Positions 1 to 9,277 of a DNA stretch of 64,000 bases are shown piece after piece. Position 1 is the first letter of the stretch, and the number at the start of each line of letters is the position of its first letter. The stretch is from positions 620,001 through 684,000 of the forward strand of contig NZ_CP014315.1 of assembly GCF_001557535.2 (NCBI RefSeq), in the 5' to 3' direction. The notes beneath the pieces were generated by a model, which saw only the letters and a list, made by a program, of their open reading frames with translations, ran no database searches and was not told where the DNA came from. The position numbers were made by a program, and so were the translations under genes. This DNA is from Burkholderia sp. PAMC 26561. GTDB lineage: Bacteria > Pseudomonadota > Gammaproteobacteria > Burkholderiales > Burkholderiaceae.

Positions 1-366
1 TGCGGCGTGCTCGCTTACGGCGATGTCAAGCGCGTCGAGCTCGCCATCGCACTTGCCAACAAGCCGAAATTGCTGCTGATGGACGAACCGACCGCAGGCA
101 TGGCGCCCAAGGAGCGCAACGACCTCATGGCGCTCACGAAGCAACTCGTGATCGACCACAAGCTCGGCGTGCTTTTCACCGAGCACAGCATGGACGTGGT
201 GTTCGCTTACGCCGACAAACTCATCGTGCTCGCACGCGGAAAACTGATCGGCGAGGGGGATGCCGAGACCGTGCGCAACGATCCGCGTGTGCGCGAGGTG
301 TACTTCGGCACGGGAAAATCGTTCATGCCGCGTGCATCGCTTGCCGAAGACGGAGTTGCTCGATGA
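1..366 (+). CDS. ABC transporter ATP-binding protein, LivG-like (5' end outside window)
   Basis: This is the C-terminal part, about 121 codons, of an ABC ATPase of the branched-chain amino acid/amide (HAAT) uptake family. The Walker B motif LLLMDEPTAGMAP is visible. It is followed by the H-loop His in TEHSMD and a LivG-like tail (YADKLIVLARG). The Walker A region lies upstream of base 1, so the gene is cut by the window edge. Its stop codon overlaps the next gene's ATG (ATGA), and that gene encodes the partner ATPase. The pair would power import through two LivH/LivM-type permeases, presumably encoded further upstream. The substrate cannot be told from this fragment. Branched-chain amino acids, urea or short amides are all possible. 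Confidence 0.9.
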   Translation, partial: CGVLAYGDVKRVELAIALANKPKLLLMDEPTAGMAPKERNDLMALTKQLVIDHKLGVLFTEHSMDVVFAYADKLIVLARGKLIGEGDAETVRNDPRVREVYFGTGKSFMPRASLAEDGVAR

Positions 367-1073
367 CGGCCATGCTGAAGGTCTCGGGCCTGAACGCGTT
401 CTACGGCCGCGCGCAGATCCTCTACGACGTCGGTCTCGAAGTCGGCCGCGGCGAAGTGGTTGCGTTGATGGGCCGCAACGGCGCCGGCAAATCGACCACG
501 ATGAAAGCCCTCATGGGCATGCTTCCCACGCGGCGCGGCGCGATCGACTTTTGCGGCCAGGACATCTCCACGATGCCACCATATCGCATCGCGCGTCTTG
601 GCATGGGTTTCGTGCCGGAAGACCGCCGCGTGTTCGGCGATTTATCGGTGATGGAAAATCTCGATACCGGCCGTCAGCCGCCCCGCGAAAACGCACCGCG
701 CTGGACGCCCGAAAAACTCTTCAAGCTGTTCCCGAATCTCGGCGAAATGCCGAACCGCCCCGGCAGCCAGATGAGCGGCGGCGAGCAGCAGATGTTGACG
801 GTATCGCGTACGCTGATGGGCAACCCGTATCTCGTCCTGCTCGATGAACCTTCGGAAGGCGTGGCGCCGATCATCGTCGAGCAGATGGCGAACATGATTC
901 TGGAGTTGAAGCGCGAAGGGCTTTCCATTCTTCTTTCCGAGCAGAACATGCACTTTGCCGAACTCGTCAGTGACCGCGCCTATGTGCTCGAAAAAGGCCA
1001 GATCCGGTTCAGCGGCACCATAGACGAACTCGCACGCGACGAAGCCGTGCGGCGGGCTTACTTGAGCGTATGA
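363..1073 (+). CDS. ABC transporter ATP-binding protein, LivF-like
   Basis: This 236-residue cytoplasmic ATPase is the usual length for LivF. Walker A is GRNGAGKST near residue 38, the signature is MSGGEQQML near residue 140, and Walker B is LVLLDEPSEGVAP. The Pro and Glu spacing in this Walker B (DEPSEG) is typical of LivF/UrtE proteins. Translation is coupled to the upstream ATPase by an ATGA overlap. The substrate-binding protein gene follows about 54 bases downstream, so the order is ATPase, ATPase, binding protein. Family assignment is firm but the substrate is not known. Confidence 0.93.
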   Translation: MTAMLKVSGLNAFYGRAQILYDVGLEVGRGEVVALMGRNGAGKSTTMKALMGMLPTRRGAIDFCGQDISTMPPYRIARLGMGFVPEDRRVFGDLSVMENLDTGRQPPRENAPRWTPEKLFKLFPNLGEMPNRPGSQMSGGEQQMLTVSRTLMGNPYLVLLDEPSEGVAPIIVEQMANMILELKREGLSILLSEQNMHFAELVSDRAYVLEKGQIRFSGTIDELARDEAVRRAYLSV

Positions 1074-1126
1074 CGCGTGAACGTATGAAGCGGTTTTTAA
1101 TCAGCACCCATCTGGAGAGAACAACT

Positions 1127-2346
1127 ATGACCACGCGTGTTGGATCGTTGCTGCGCCTGACCGTCCTGATGGTTACGCCGCTAGCCGCCGCCCTGGCGTC
1201 GACCGGCGCGGCTGCTGCCGACACCATCAAGATTGGCGAAATCAACAGCTACAAAGCGCAGCCGGCGTTCCTCGGGCCGTACAAGAACGGCTGGAACATG
1301 GCGCTGGATGAAGTCAACGCGGCAGGGGGTATCGACGGCAAGAAGCTCGAGGTCATCTCCCGCGACGACAACGGCAATCCGGGCGACACGGTTCGCGTCG
1401 CGCAGGAGCTCGTGACGGGCGAGCAGGTCTCGCTGCTGTTTGGCGGTTTCCTCTCGAACACGGGTCTGGCGCTCGCCGACTATGCGAAGCAGCGCAAGAT
1501 TTTCTTCCTCGCCGCTGAACCGCTGACCGACAAGATCGTCTGGCAGGACGGCAACAAATACACGTACCGGCTGCGTCCATCGACTTATATGCAGGTCGCC
1601 ATGCTCGTGCCCGAAGCCGCCAAGCTGCACAAGAAACGCTGGGCGGTCGTGTATCCGAACTACGAGTACGGACAGTCCGCAGTGGCCACGTTCAAGCGTT
1701 TGCTGAAGGCCGCGCAACCGGATGTGGAGTTTGTCGCCGATCAAGCCGCGCCGCTCGGCAAGCTCGACGCAGGCGCCGTGACGCAAGCCCTCGCCGATGC
1801 CAAACCCGACGCCATCTTCAACGTCGAGTTCGGCGCGGATCTCGGCAAGTTCGTGCGTGAAGGCAATACACGTGGTTTGTTCAAGGGCGTCTCGGTGGTG
1901 TCGCTGCTGACCGGCGAACCTGAATATATCGATCCGCTGGGCGCCGAGGCGCCGGTTGGCTGGATCGTGACGGGCTACCCGTGGTATTCCATCGATACCC
2001 CGCGAACAAGAAGTTCGTCGCGGCGTACCAGGCGAAATATCACGACTATCCACGGGTCGGATCGGTGGTCGGATACTCGGCGCTGATGTCCATTGCCGAT
2101 GGCTTGAAGAAAGCCAGGTCGACCGACTCCGAGAAGCTGGCGCAGGCGTTCAAGGGCTTGTCCGTCGATACACCTTTTGGCCCGATCTCGTATCGCGCGC
2201 AGGACAACCAGTCGACCATGGGCGCGTACGTTGGCACGACGGCGCTCAAGGACGGCAAGGGCGTGATGACGTCGTACCGGTATATCGATGGCGCGAGCGT
2301 CCAGCCATCGGATGCCGAAGTGGCGAAGATGCGGCCGGCGGATTGA
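1127..2346 (+). pseudogene. ABC transporter periplasmic substrate-binding protein (Peripla_BP_6), frameshifted
   Basis: This is a type I periplasmic binding protein for the HAAT transporter just upstream. ATG 1127 follows a GGAGAG ribosome site and opens a Sec signal peptide ending near GAAAAD. The mature part starts TIKIGEINSYK. Reading is open to about base 1998 (GYPWYSIDTP). The family sequence then continues only in another frame (ANKKFVAAYQAKYHDYPR) to the stop at 2346. A single missing G in the run accccgcg near 2000 explains the change. The native frame instead runs into an Arg/Ser-rich tail with a stop at 2086, losing about 115 C-terminal residues. It is either a real inactivating deletion or a base-call error. 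Restored length would be about 406 residues, normal for the family. Confidence 0.85.
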
Positions 2347-2374
2347 GCTTTGGAGCTGTTGTCGTTTAAAAAGA

Positions 2375-2404
2375 AGCCGCGCCCGGGAACGAGCGCGGCT
2401 TTTT
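2375..2404 (+). terminator. Rho-independent terminator after the ABC transporter genes
   Basis: An 8-bp perfect stem (agccgcgc / gcgcggct) with a 10-base loop is followed by a run of T. It lies 28 bases after the stop of the binding-protein gene and ends that transcription unit. Confidence 0.85.
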
Positions 2405-2431
2405 AGCTGGGCCTGACAGGAACCGAAACTT

Positions 2432-2608
2432 TCAGCCTTCGGAAGAAACGCGGCGCAAATTCTCCGTTGTCTGTGCCGCCGGCGGCGTTGCCTCGGCGGG
2501 CTTGCGCCTGGCGGGCGGCTTCGACTTGATGCTGGCCCCATGCACGAACAACACGACCAGCAGTGCAGCCATCGCCCACACAGACACGACCCACATCAAC
2601 GTGCTCAT
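2432..2608 (-). CDS. Small single-pass membrane protein, unknown function
   Basis: The predicted product has 58 residues and starts MSTLMWVVSVWAM. One hydrophobic helix covers residues 2-21, followed by a short basic segment (KSKPPARRKP) and a polar Pro/Ala-rich tail. The positive-inside rule suggests the tail is cytoplasmic. ATG 2608 was chosen over an upstream ATG because a GGGGA element precedes it and the hydrophobic segment begins at once. I do not recognise a family. It lies downstream of the minus-strand oxidoreductase gene but about 160 bases away, so it may have its own promoter. Confidence 0.5.
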   Translation of the reverse strand: MSTLMWVVSVWAMAALLVVLFVHGASIKSKPPARRKPAEATPPAAQTTENLRRVSSEG

Positions 2609-2767
2609 TTCATCCCCGAACCGATTGGTATCTTTACGTTGCCGCAACGACTGGCATGGATGAATTGTGAGGCTCCCGCCGGCAAAGCAATTCCCCGATA
2701 AGCGCGGCATTCTACGGCTATTTCACTGAAGAATGACAGCTACGAATCGGAGGATGGCTGCGTAAAA

Positions 2768-3973
2768 TTACCGCACGTTAAAACGGCTCACCGAAAACGC
2801 CGAGAGATCGACATCGCTTCGTCCCGTGAGGGTCCGCTGCGCAAGCGCCTCGCCGATACCCGCCGAGTGCTTGAAGCCGTGCCCTGAGCACGCGGAAACC
2901 ACGGTCACATTGGCGAGCGTGGGGTGGTCGTCGATGATGAAACCATAGTCGGGCGTGACCGTGTAGGTACAAACGGCGGCTTTGACCAGCTCCGGCGTCA
3001 CGCCCGCAAAATTCTCCGAGACGTGGGACCAGACCATTTGCGCAACCTCCGCGTCCGAGACATTGCGATCGAGTGTATCGATGGAATCCAAACCTACGTA
3101 CTGCTCCGTTGCGATCTTCATGCTTCCTTCGCCGGGAACGGGCGGAAAGCCGTAGCAAATATCCGTTTCCAGTGGACCGTGCGAAAGGATGAACGTCGGT
3201 GACATTTCTGGAAATATCGATGGTTCTTCGAGCCTGAACCAGAACAGTGTTTGCCTGCAGACCGTCAGCAACGCGCCGAACGGTTCGCCCAGCAAATTTG
3301 CCGACCACATTCCGGCGCACACAATGACCTTGCTGGCCGCGAGCGTCCGATCGCCGGTTCTGACGCGCACCACGCCGTCGTCAGATTCAATCGATGAAAC
3401 CGTCGTGCCGGTGATCACCGTAGCGCCCAGTTTGCGCGCAGCGTTCAGTTGCGCCGCAATGCAACGCTCCGGGCGAACATAACCGCCTTGGGGTTCGAAG
3501 TAACCGGTTGCGTCGTCGCGAACCGGTCCGAACTGGGGAAACCGGGCGCGGATTTGCGAGGCGTTCAGGATCTCGTGCGCAATGCCGTAACGGCGCGCAA
3601 GTTCAATGGTGTGTCCCGTGAAATCTTCCGCGCCATGGTGACGTGCGGGCGCTTCGCTCGACGTCATCACAAGCACGCCGCATTGCTCGAAGAGCGCTTC
3701 GCCGCGGTCTGCTTCGAGCTCGCGCCAGATTGCGTGCGAGCGGTGCACAAACGGAATGTAAGCGGCGCCTTCGCCAACCGCCAGGCGGGTGATGCGTGTG
3801 TCGCCGTGACTCGAGCCCTGGTCGTGCGGCGGCGCGAACCGGTCGATGCCGACAACGTCGGCGCCCGCCTTGGCGAGTTGGTAAAGCGTTGCGGCGCCCA
3901 TGGCGCCCAGTCCTACAACCACGACATCGCACCGCAATTCCTGATGCATTCGGTTCATAGCACCGCCTGTCAT
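2768..3973 (-). CDS. FAD-dependent oxidoreductase, monomeric sarcosine oxidase / N-methyl amino acid oxidase family
   Basis: This 401-residue flavoenzyme of the DAO superfamily is close in length to SoxA/SolA. An N-terminal dinucleotide-binding motif VVVVGLGAMGAATLYQLAKAG lies at about residues 17-37, with the family signature DQGSSHGDTRITR near 51-63. The segment AAVCTYTVTPDYGFIID contains the Cys that carries covalent FAD in monomeric sarcosine oxidase. CSGHGFKHSAGIGEALA is the matching C-terminal flavin motif. The likely reaction is oxidative demethylation or oxidation of an N-methyl amino acid or similar amine, giving H2O2. The start overlaps the stop of the upstream gene (ATGA). ATGs at residues 6 and 9 are possible alternatives. 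The exact substrate is not determined. Confidence 0.88.
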   Translation of the reverse strand: MTGGAMNRMHQELRCDVVVVGLGAMGAATLYQLAKAGADVVGIDRFAPPHDQGSSHGDTRITRLAVGEGAAYIPFVHRSHAIWRELEADRGEALFEQCGVLVMTSSEAPARHHGAEDFTGHTIELARRYGIAHEILNASQIRARFPQFGPVRDDATGYFEPQGGYVRPERCIAAQLNAARKLGATVITGTTVSSIESDDGVVRVRTGDRTLAASKVIVCAGMWSANLLGEPFGALLTVCRQTLFWFRLEEPSIFPEMSPTFILSHGPLETDICYGFPPVPGEGSMKIATEQYVGLDSIDTLDRNVSDAEVAQMVWSHVSENFAGVTPELVKAAVCTYTVTPDYGFIIDDHPTLANVTVVSACSGHGFKHSAGIGEALAQRTLTGRSDVDLSAFSVSRFNVR

Positions 3974-4776
3974 GATGGCTTCGTATCCTCTTTTGCCGGA
4001 TCGATGGCGGGCGCAAAGCGGCCTTGCTCCGCGATCAGTTGATCGTCCGCGGTTGCAACGAGCCAGAGCCGCGCGTGCTCCGCGAGATGCCGGTTGTGAT
4101 CCTTCAGCGGTCCCATTGCGCTCGCAGCTTTCCAGACGACCGGGCCGACACGGCTGCTCCTGCCTGACGGCGCGCCGACCAGCAGAGCGTACGGTCCAAG
4201 CGGGAGGGAAACAAACGGTTGCGCCGGCCTGGCACGCACCCGCCAGTGGATGAACGGCGTCTCGCTGATCAGGAGCGGTGCGGGCAAGCCGTAGAGCACG
4301 CTGAAATCGTACAGCGCGAGTTGCGCACGCATGCCGGCGTAGCTGCGACGAATGTCTTCGACAACGGCTGCGCGGATCTCGTCGTCGAACATCGCTTCTT
4401 GCGCGTACCGGGCGAGCGCTTCGTGAGCTTCCCGTTGGTACGCGCTGAAGATGCCGAGCTCCACGCAGTCCTGCACCGCCCGCTGAACGTCGGCGACAGA
4501 ACCGGCGTCCGCCGGTGTGCCCAGTTGCGCCGCTCGCAAAAAGCGGGCAAGTCCCGCTTCCTGGATCACCGGGCCGTCCGCGGCCGCGTTGTCCGGAGCG
4601 TCTTTGTCGAGTGGGACGTAGATGTATTTCTCGGCGGCAAAATGCGATTTCTTGCCTTCATCGAACTTGATGGCGCCGTCGGTGCAATCGAGATAGCGAG
4701 TCCCGATTCGACCATGCTCCCAGACCCAATTCTTCAGGAACGGACGCAGCGGGTGCAGTCTTTCGTGATCGGTCAT
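3970..4776 (-). CDS. Hypothetical protein, translationally coupled to the flavin oxidase
   Basis: The product is 268 residues with no signal peptide or membrane segment, so it is probably cytoplasmic. A GGAGG ribosome site just before ATG 4776 supports the start. Its stop overlaps the ATG of the sarcosine-oxidase-like gene, so the two are expressed together. I do not recognise a family with confidence. The N-terminal block HPLRPFLKNWVWEHGRIGTRYLD and a C-terminal ETPFIHWRV...SLPLGPYALLVG are faintly like DUF4238 proteins, but that is only an impression. A link with the amine oxidase is inferred from overlap alone. Confidence 0.6.
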   Translation of the reverse strand: MTDHERLHPLRPFLKNWVWEHGRIGTRYLDCTDGAIKFDEGKKSHFAAEKYIYVPLDKDAPDNAAADGPVIQEAGLARFLRAAQLGTPADAGSVADVQRAVQDCVELGIFSAYQREAHEALARYAQEAMFDDEIRAAVVEDIRRSYAGMRAQLALYDFSVLYGLPAPLLISETPFIHWRVRARPAQPFVSLPLGPYALLVGAPSGRSSRVGPVVWKAASAMGPLKDHNRHLAEHARLWLVATADDQLIAEQGRFAPAIDPAKEDTKPS

Positions 4777-4859
4777 TGAACCCTCCAGATGCGCCAGTAT
4801 AGTTCGGGCTCGCCATGGTTCGTTCGTTGTTCATCCGCTATACGTTCGCTTGTGGTTCG

Positions 4860-5633
4860 CTATCTGTCAGTGACACTTCGATTTCTTCGCATCAGATAAG
4901 TGTCCATGATCCAGCCGTTCGCGTTGCGCGCCTCGGCGCGAACGCGCTCGATATCGCCCATGACGTCTTTCACTTTTCCGGAGATGAGGATTTCATCGGG
5001 CGTTCCTACATACGCGCCCCAATAGATATCGATGTCCTGATCCGCGAAACGTTTGTACGCGTTTTCGGCATCCAGCATGACAACGACGGTATCAACGTTG
5101 TCCGGGAAACCTTCCGCAATCAGCCGGCCGGTCGTGATCTGGATCGATCCCCCAATGCGGTTCAACGGGATCTTGTGCTGCGCGGCGAGCGCCTGCACGC
5201 TGGTGATGCCGGGGATCACTTCATACTCGATCTCGTGACCGCCTTTCCTGATGATCGAATCGATGATCCGGATCGTGCTGTCGTACAGCGCCGGATCACC
5301 CCACGTCAGGAACGCGCCGCACTCGCCGTCCGCCATCTCGTCTGAAATGAGCCGTTCAAATACGGCCTGCTTGTCGTCGTTGAGATCTTCCACGCTCCCG
5401 CGATAATCGGCGACATTGCGCTCCCGCTCCGGGCTCGTCCCCTCGGCGAACCGGTAATCGTTTCCCTTGATGAAACGCCGGCAGATCTCCCGCCGCAATA
5501 CAATCAGTTTTTGCTTGGCGGCGCCCTTGTCCATCACGAAGAAGACGTCCACTTCGTTGAGCGCGTTGACCGCCTGAATAGTCACATAGTCGGGGTTGCC
5601 CGCACCAATACCAATGATCAGAATTCGCTTCAT
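4860..5633 (-). CDS. cobF: Precorrin-6A synthase (deacetylating), CobF
   Basis: This SAM-dependent tetrapyrrole methylase has 257 residues. It catalyses C1 methylation with loss of the acetyl group in the aerobic (late-oxygen) cobalamin pathway, precorrin-5 to precorrin-6A. Motifs visible are GIGAGNPDYVT at the N-terminus, the central TWGDPALYDS and the VIPGITSVQALAA block, all typical of TP methylases. ATG 5633 (MKRILIIG) has a GAGGCGG element upstream and fits the family start. The ORF also extends upstream without family similarity. No other cob gene is in the window, so this one stands apart from its pathway. A terminator separates it from metE. Confidence 0.87.
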   Translation of the reverse strand: MKRILIIGIGAGNPDYVTIQAVNALNEVDVFFVMDKGAAKQKLIVLRREICRRFIKGNDYRFAEGTSPERERNVADYRGSVEDLNDDKQAVFERLISDEMADGECGAFLTWGDPALYDSTIRIIDSIIRKGGHEIEYEVIPGITSVQALAAQHKIPLNRIGGSIQITTGRLIAEGFPDNVDTVVVMLDAENAYKRFADQDIDIYWGAYVGTPDEILISGKVKDVMGDIERVRAEARNANGWIMDTYLMRRNRSVTDR

Positions 5634-5700
5634 CACCGCCTCGTTCAAGGATTTGGTGACACGATACATTGTCTCGATGCAGCGATGCATCCGTGAACGG

Positions 5701-5725
5701 GAAAATCCCGGGACCAGCCCGGGAT
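5701..5725 (-). terminator. Rho-independent terminator of metE
   Basis: Read on the minus strand, a perfect 8-bp stem (ATCCCGGG / CCCGGGAT, 5-base loop) runs straight into TTTT. It lies 20 bases past the metE stop and before cobF, so cobF probably has its own promoter. Confidence 0.8.
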
Positions 5726-5744
5726 AGAGTGCACAGCGTGCTTG

Positions 5745-8036
5745 TCAGATAGAGGCGCGCAGCGTCCTGGCAGCCGCCACCATGTTGGTCAGCGCCGGAA
5801 TGACTTCTTCCCATTGACGCGTCTTCAGGCCGCAATCCGGATTCACCCACAGGCGTTGCGCCGGAATCCGTTCGGCTGCTTTCCTCATCAATTGCACGAT
5901 GTGCTCTTGCGTCGGAATGTTCGGCGAGTGAATGTCGTACACGCCCGGTCCGATCTGGTTCGGGTAGTTGAAGTGATCGAACGCGTCGAGCAACTCCATG
6001 TCTGAACGCGAAGTCTCGATGGTGATCACGTCGGCGTCCATGTCGGCAATCGAAGCGATGATGTCGTTGAACTCCGAGTAACACATATGCGTGTGGATCT
6101 GCGTCTCGTCGTCCACGCCGTTCGCCGTGATGCGGAACGATTCCACCGCCCAGGCGAGGTATGCGTTCCACTGCGATTTGCGCAGCGGCAGGCCTTCGCG
6201 CAATGCGGCTTCATCGATCTGGATCACATGCACGCCGGCCTTTTCGAGGTCGAGCACCTCTTCACGGATGGCGAGCGCGAGCTGGTAGCACGAGACGGAG
6301 CGCGGCTGGTCGTCGCGCACGAAGGACCAGTTCAGGATCGTGACGGGGCCGGTGAGCATGCCTTTCATCGGCTTGGCTGTCAGCGACTGCGCGTATTTGA
6401 TCCATTCGACGGTCATGGCCTTCGGGCGGCTGATGTCGCCGAAGAGGACAGGCGGCTTCACGCAACGCGAACCATACGACTGCACCCAGCCAAACTGGCT
6501 GAAGGCGTAGCCATCGAGCTGTTCGCCGAAGTATTCCACCATGTCGTTACGCTCGGCTTCGCCGTGGACCAGCACGTCGAGCCCCAGCGCTTCTTGTTCG
6601 TGCACGCTGCGCTCGATCTCGGCGCGCATCGCGGCCTTGTAGCCGGCGTCGTCGAGCGCACCGCTCCTGAACTGGCTGCGCGCATGGCGGATGGCGCCGG
6701 TCTGCGGGAACGAGCCGATGGTCGTCGTCGGATACGCCGGCAGTTTCAGCAAGGCAGCCTGCTTGCTCGCGCGTGCCGCATAGACATTCTTGCGCTGGCC
6801 CAGCTCCGGATTGATCTTCGCGAGGGCGGCCTTGACCACCGGGTTGTTCACGCGCGGCGATGCGCGTCGCTCGGCGATGGCAGCGCTGTTTGCAGCCAGT
6901 TCGGTCTTGACGGCGTCGCGGCCTTGATTCAACGCGGTGGCGAGCAGCTTGAGTTCGCCGAGTTTCTGCAGCGCAAACGCAAGCCATGAGCGGACTTCTG
7001 TATCGAGCTTCTGCTCGCTGTCGAGATCGACCGGCACGTGCAGCAACGAGCAGGAAGGCGCGATCCAGAGGCGCTTCCCGAGCTTCTTCGCAACGGGTTC
7101 GAGCCAGTCGAGCACGCTCGCCAGATCCGTCTTCCAGATATTGCGGCCGTTGATCACGCCGAGCGACATTACGCGGTCTTGCGGCAATTGAGCGATGACT
7201 GCATCGACTTCGGCGCGGGCGTTGATTGCATCGAGGTGCAGGCCGTGCACCGGCAGTTTGCAAGCCAGCGCCAGATTGCCGAGCAACGGGCCAAAGTACG
7301 TCGCGAGCAACAGCTTGACCCTGCTGTTCGCAAGCGCCTGATAGGCCGTGACGTACGCCTGTTGCCAGTCGGCGGACAGCTCGGTCACGAGGACGGGTTC
7401 ATCGATCTGGACCCATTCCACGCCTTCTGCGGCCAGCGTGGTCAACAGTTCCGCGTACACCGGCAGCAGGCGCGGCAGCAGGGCCAGCTTGTCGGAGTCG
7501 TCCTTGGCCTTGCCAAGCGCCAGATACGTCACCGGGCCGATGATCACCAGTTTCGCCTTGACGCCCTGCGCCTTGGCCTCAGCCAGTTGTTCGAGCAGAC
7601 GTGACGGATCGAGTGTGAACTCCGTGCCCGCGCTGAATTCGGGAACGATGAAGTGATAATTGGTATCGAACCATTTGGTCATCTCGCCGGCAGCAACGCC
7701 GCCGCAGCACGCGCTGTGGTCCTCGGCGCCCGCGGCTGAACGGCCGCGGGCCACGCGGAAATAATTATCGAGGGTATCGCCGTGAAAACCATGAACGCGT
7801 TCCGGCAGGTTGCCCAGCGCGAAGCTCATGTCCAGCACCTGGTCATAAAACGCGAAATCGCCCACTGGCGCCAGGTCGAGATCCGCCTGGTTTTCCCAAT
7901 GGCGGCGGCGTAGCCCCGCGCCCAGCTTTTTGAGTGCGTCGAGCGACGACTCGCCTTTCCAGTAGGACTCAAGTCCGAACTTCAGTTCGCGCTTGGCGCC
8001 AATGCGCGGGAAACCGAGATTGTGTGTCGTGACCAT
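5745..8036 (-). CDS. metE: Cobalamin-independent methionine synthase MetE
   Basis: This 763-residue enzyme transfers a methyl group from 5-methyltetrahydropteroyl-triglutamate to homocysteine, the last step of methionine synthesis. The length matches the family (about 755). The start [17 protein letters not shown] is the classical N-terminus. Zinc ligands are visible in [12 protein letters not shown] (His, Cys) and [10 protein letters not shown] (Cys). The segments [17 protein letters not shown] and [16 protein letters not shown] form the active-site barrel. metR lies divergently 104 bases upstream, the usual arrangement for MetR activation. Having MetE next to a B12-pathway gene is notable because B12-replete cells normally use MetH. 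Confidence 0.97.
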   Translation of the reverse strand: MVTTHNLGFPRIGAKRELKFGLESYWKGESSLDALKKLGAGLRRRHWENQADLDLAPVGDFAFYDQVLDMSFALGNLPERVHGFHGDTLDNYFRVARGRSAAGAEDHSACCGGVAAGEMTKWFDTNYHFIVPEFSAGTEFTLDPSRLLEQLAEAKAQGVKAKLVIIGPVTYLALGKAKDDSDKLALLPRLLPVYAELLTTLAAEGVEWVQIDEPVLVTELSADWQQAYVTAYQALANSRVKLLLATYFGPLLGNLALACKLPVHGLHLDAINARAEVDAVIAQLPQDRVMSLGVINGRNIWKTDLASVLDWLEPVAKKLGKRLWIAPSCSLLHVPVDLDSEQKLDTEVRSWLAFALQKLGELKLLATALNQGRDAVKTELAANSAAIAERRASPRVNNPVVKAALAKINPELGQRKNVYAARASKQAALLKLPAYPTTTIGSFPQTGAIRHARSQFRSGALDDAGYKAAMRAEIERSVHEQEALGLDVLVHGEAERNDMVEYFGEQLDGYAFSQFGWVQSYGSRCVKPPVLFGDISRPKAMTVEWIKYAQSLTAKPMKGMLTGPVTILNWSFVRDDQPRSVSCYQLALAIREEVLDLEKAGVHVIQIDEAALREGLPLRKSQWNAYLAWAVESFRITANGVDDETQIHTHMCYSEFNDIIASIADMDADVITIETSRSDMELLDAFDHFNYPNQIGPGVYDIHSPNIPTQEHIVQLMRKAAERIPAQRLWVNPDCGLKTRQWEEVIPALTNMVAAARTLRASI

Positions 8037-8082
8037 AGATGTGCCGCTCCTTGAATGAACGGCACGATCTTAGTTTGCATGG

Positions 8083-8134
8083 TCCATGAAATATAATGGT
8101 CATTTCTCATCGATCGATTAGTTCCTTTCATGGA
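8083..8134. promoter_or_regulatory. Probable MetR operator region between metE and metR
   Basis: A perfect 9-bp inverted repeat, TCCATGAAA (8083-8091) and TTTCATGGA (8126-8134), spans the divergent promoter region. The arms contain the TGAA and TTCA half-sites of MetR boxes. A further GAAAT/ATTTC pair (8088-8092 and 8102-8106) sits inside. The right arm ends six bases before the metR start, so it could also repress metR. Assignment to MetR is inference from position. Confidence 0.5.
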
Positions 8135-8140
8135 CGCACG

Positions 8141-9082
8141 ATGCTCGAACGAACGCACCTGGCCATCATCCGCGAAGTCGACCGTCAGGGCTCCCTGACG
8201 GCAGCCGCGAGCGTGTTATGCCTGACGCAGTCGGCACTCAGCCATACCGTCAAGAAGATGGAGCAGCACCTCGGCACGGCGGTATGGACGCGCGACGGGC
8301 GCAATCTCCGGCTGACGCAGGCGGGGCAATACTTGCTCGCGCTCGCCAACCGCGTGTTGCCGCAAATGGAACACGCGGAAGAACGCATGAAGCAGTTTGC
8401 GCTGGGGCAGCGGGGCACGCTGCGCATTGGAATGGAGTGCCACCCTTGCTACCAGTGGCTGCTCAAGGTGGTGTCGCCGTATCTCGCGCGCTGGCCCGAC
8501 GTGGATGTCGATGTCAAACAGAAATTCCAGTTTGGCGGCATCGGTGCGCTGTTCGGCTATGACATCGACATCCTGGTCACGCCCGATCCGTTGAGAAAGC
8601 CCGGCTTGCGCTTCGAACCGGTATTCGACTACGAGCAGGTGCTGGTGGTCGGGCGCAAGCACCGGCTGGCGAATGCGTCTTTCATTCTCGCCGATGAACT
8701 CGCCGACGAGGTCCTGATCACTTACCCGGTCGAGATCGATCGCCTGGATATCTACAACCAGTTCCTGATGCCGGCGAACGTCATGCCGAAGCGGCACAAG
8801 GTCATAGAGACCACCGACATCATGTTGCAGATGGTCGCGAGCGGCCGGGGGGTCGCCGCGCTGCCGCGCTGGCTGGTCGAGGAATACGCGGACAAGGTCG
8901 CGGTCAGCGCGGTCCGGCTGGGTGCGCAGGGGATCGCCAAGCAGATTTTCCTGGGCGTGCGCGAAACCGATCAGGCTATCGATTACCTGACCGCGTTTGT
9001 CGAGCTCGCACGTGGATCGGACTGGAATGCGGCCGTGGGCTCGGCCGTTCAGCGTGCGGCCGCCATTGAGTATCATCTCTGA
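8141..9082 (+). CDS. metR: LysR-family transcriptional regulator MetR
   Basis: This LysR regulator has 313 residues. Its N-terminal winged HTH reads REVDRQGSLTAAASVLCLTQSALSHTVKKME, followed by a long effector domain. It is divergent from metE, the arrangement typical of MetR, which activates metE with homocysteine as co-inducer. ATG 8141 (MLERTHLAIIREV) is the family start. The upstream in-frame ATG at 8096 would place 15 unrelated residues before the HTH and would overlap the inverted-repeat operator, so it was rejected. Confidence 0.92.
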   Translation: MLERTHLAIIREVDRQGSLTAAASVLCLTQSALSHTVKKMEQHLGTAVWTRDGRNLRLTQAGQYLLALANRVLPQMEHAEERMKQFALGQRGTLRIGMECHPCYQWLLKVVSPYLARWPDVDVDVKQKFQFGGIGALFGYDIDILVTPDPLRKPGLRFEPVFDYEQVLVVGRKHRLANASFILADELADEVLITYPVEIDRLDIYNQFLMPANVMPKRHKVIETTDIMLQMVASGRGVAALPRWLVEEYADKVAVSAVRLGAQGIAKQIFLGVRETDQAIDYLTAFVELARGSDWNAAVGSAVQRAAAIEYHL

Positions 9083-9277
9083 GCCGTTCGTCTACAGTCG
9101 ATTTGCGGTGTTTCCTAAAGTTTTTACAGCCGCAGCCGTTATTCAGTGAGTGCGCTTGATAGCGGTCATCTCCCACTATGGCATCGGCCGCCCCTTTGGA
9201 GAGGTTCCGGTGCGTGTCGCACCAAAGACGCCAGACAAACTGGAAGATGATGGCGCAAAATTACGATGGGATTAAAG

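Noticed and set aside
260..847. Open frame of about 195 codons on the plus strand
   Set aside because: It is an out-of-frame shadow of the two ABC ATPase genes, Arg/Pro-rich and without a ribosome site.
2001..2086. Native C-terminus of the HAAT binding protein in its first frame
   Set aside because: The Arg/Ser-rich tail does not match the family, while the family sequence continues in another frame. The tail is a frameshift product.
2768..3973. Naming the flavoenzyme solA or soxA
   Set aside because: The covalent-FAD Cys and fold fit the family, but the substrate pocket cannot be read well enough to choose between sarcosine, N-methyltryptophan or other amines.
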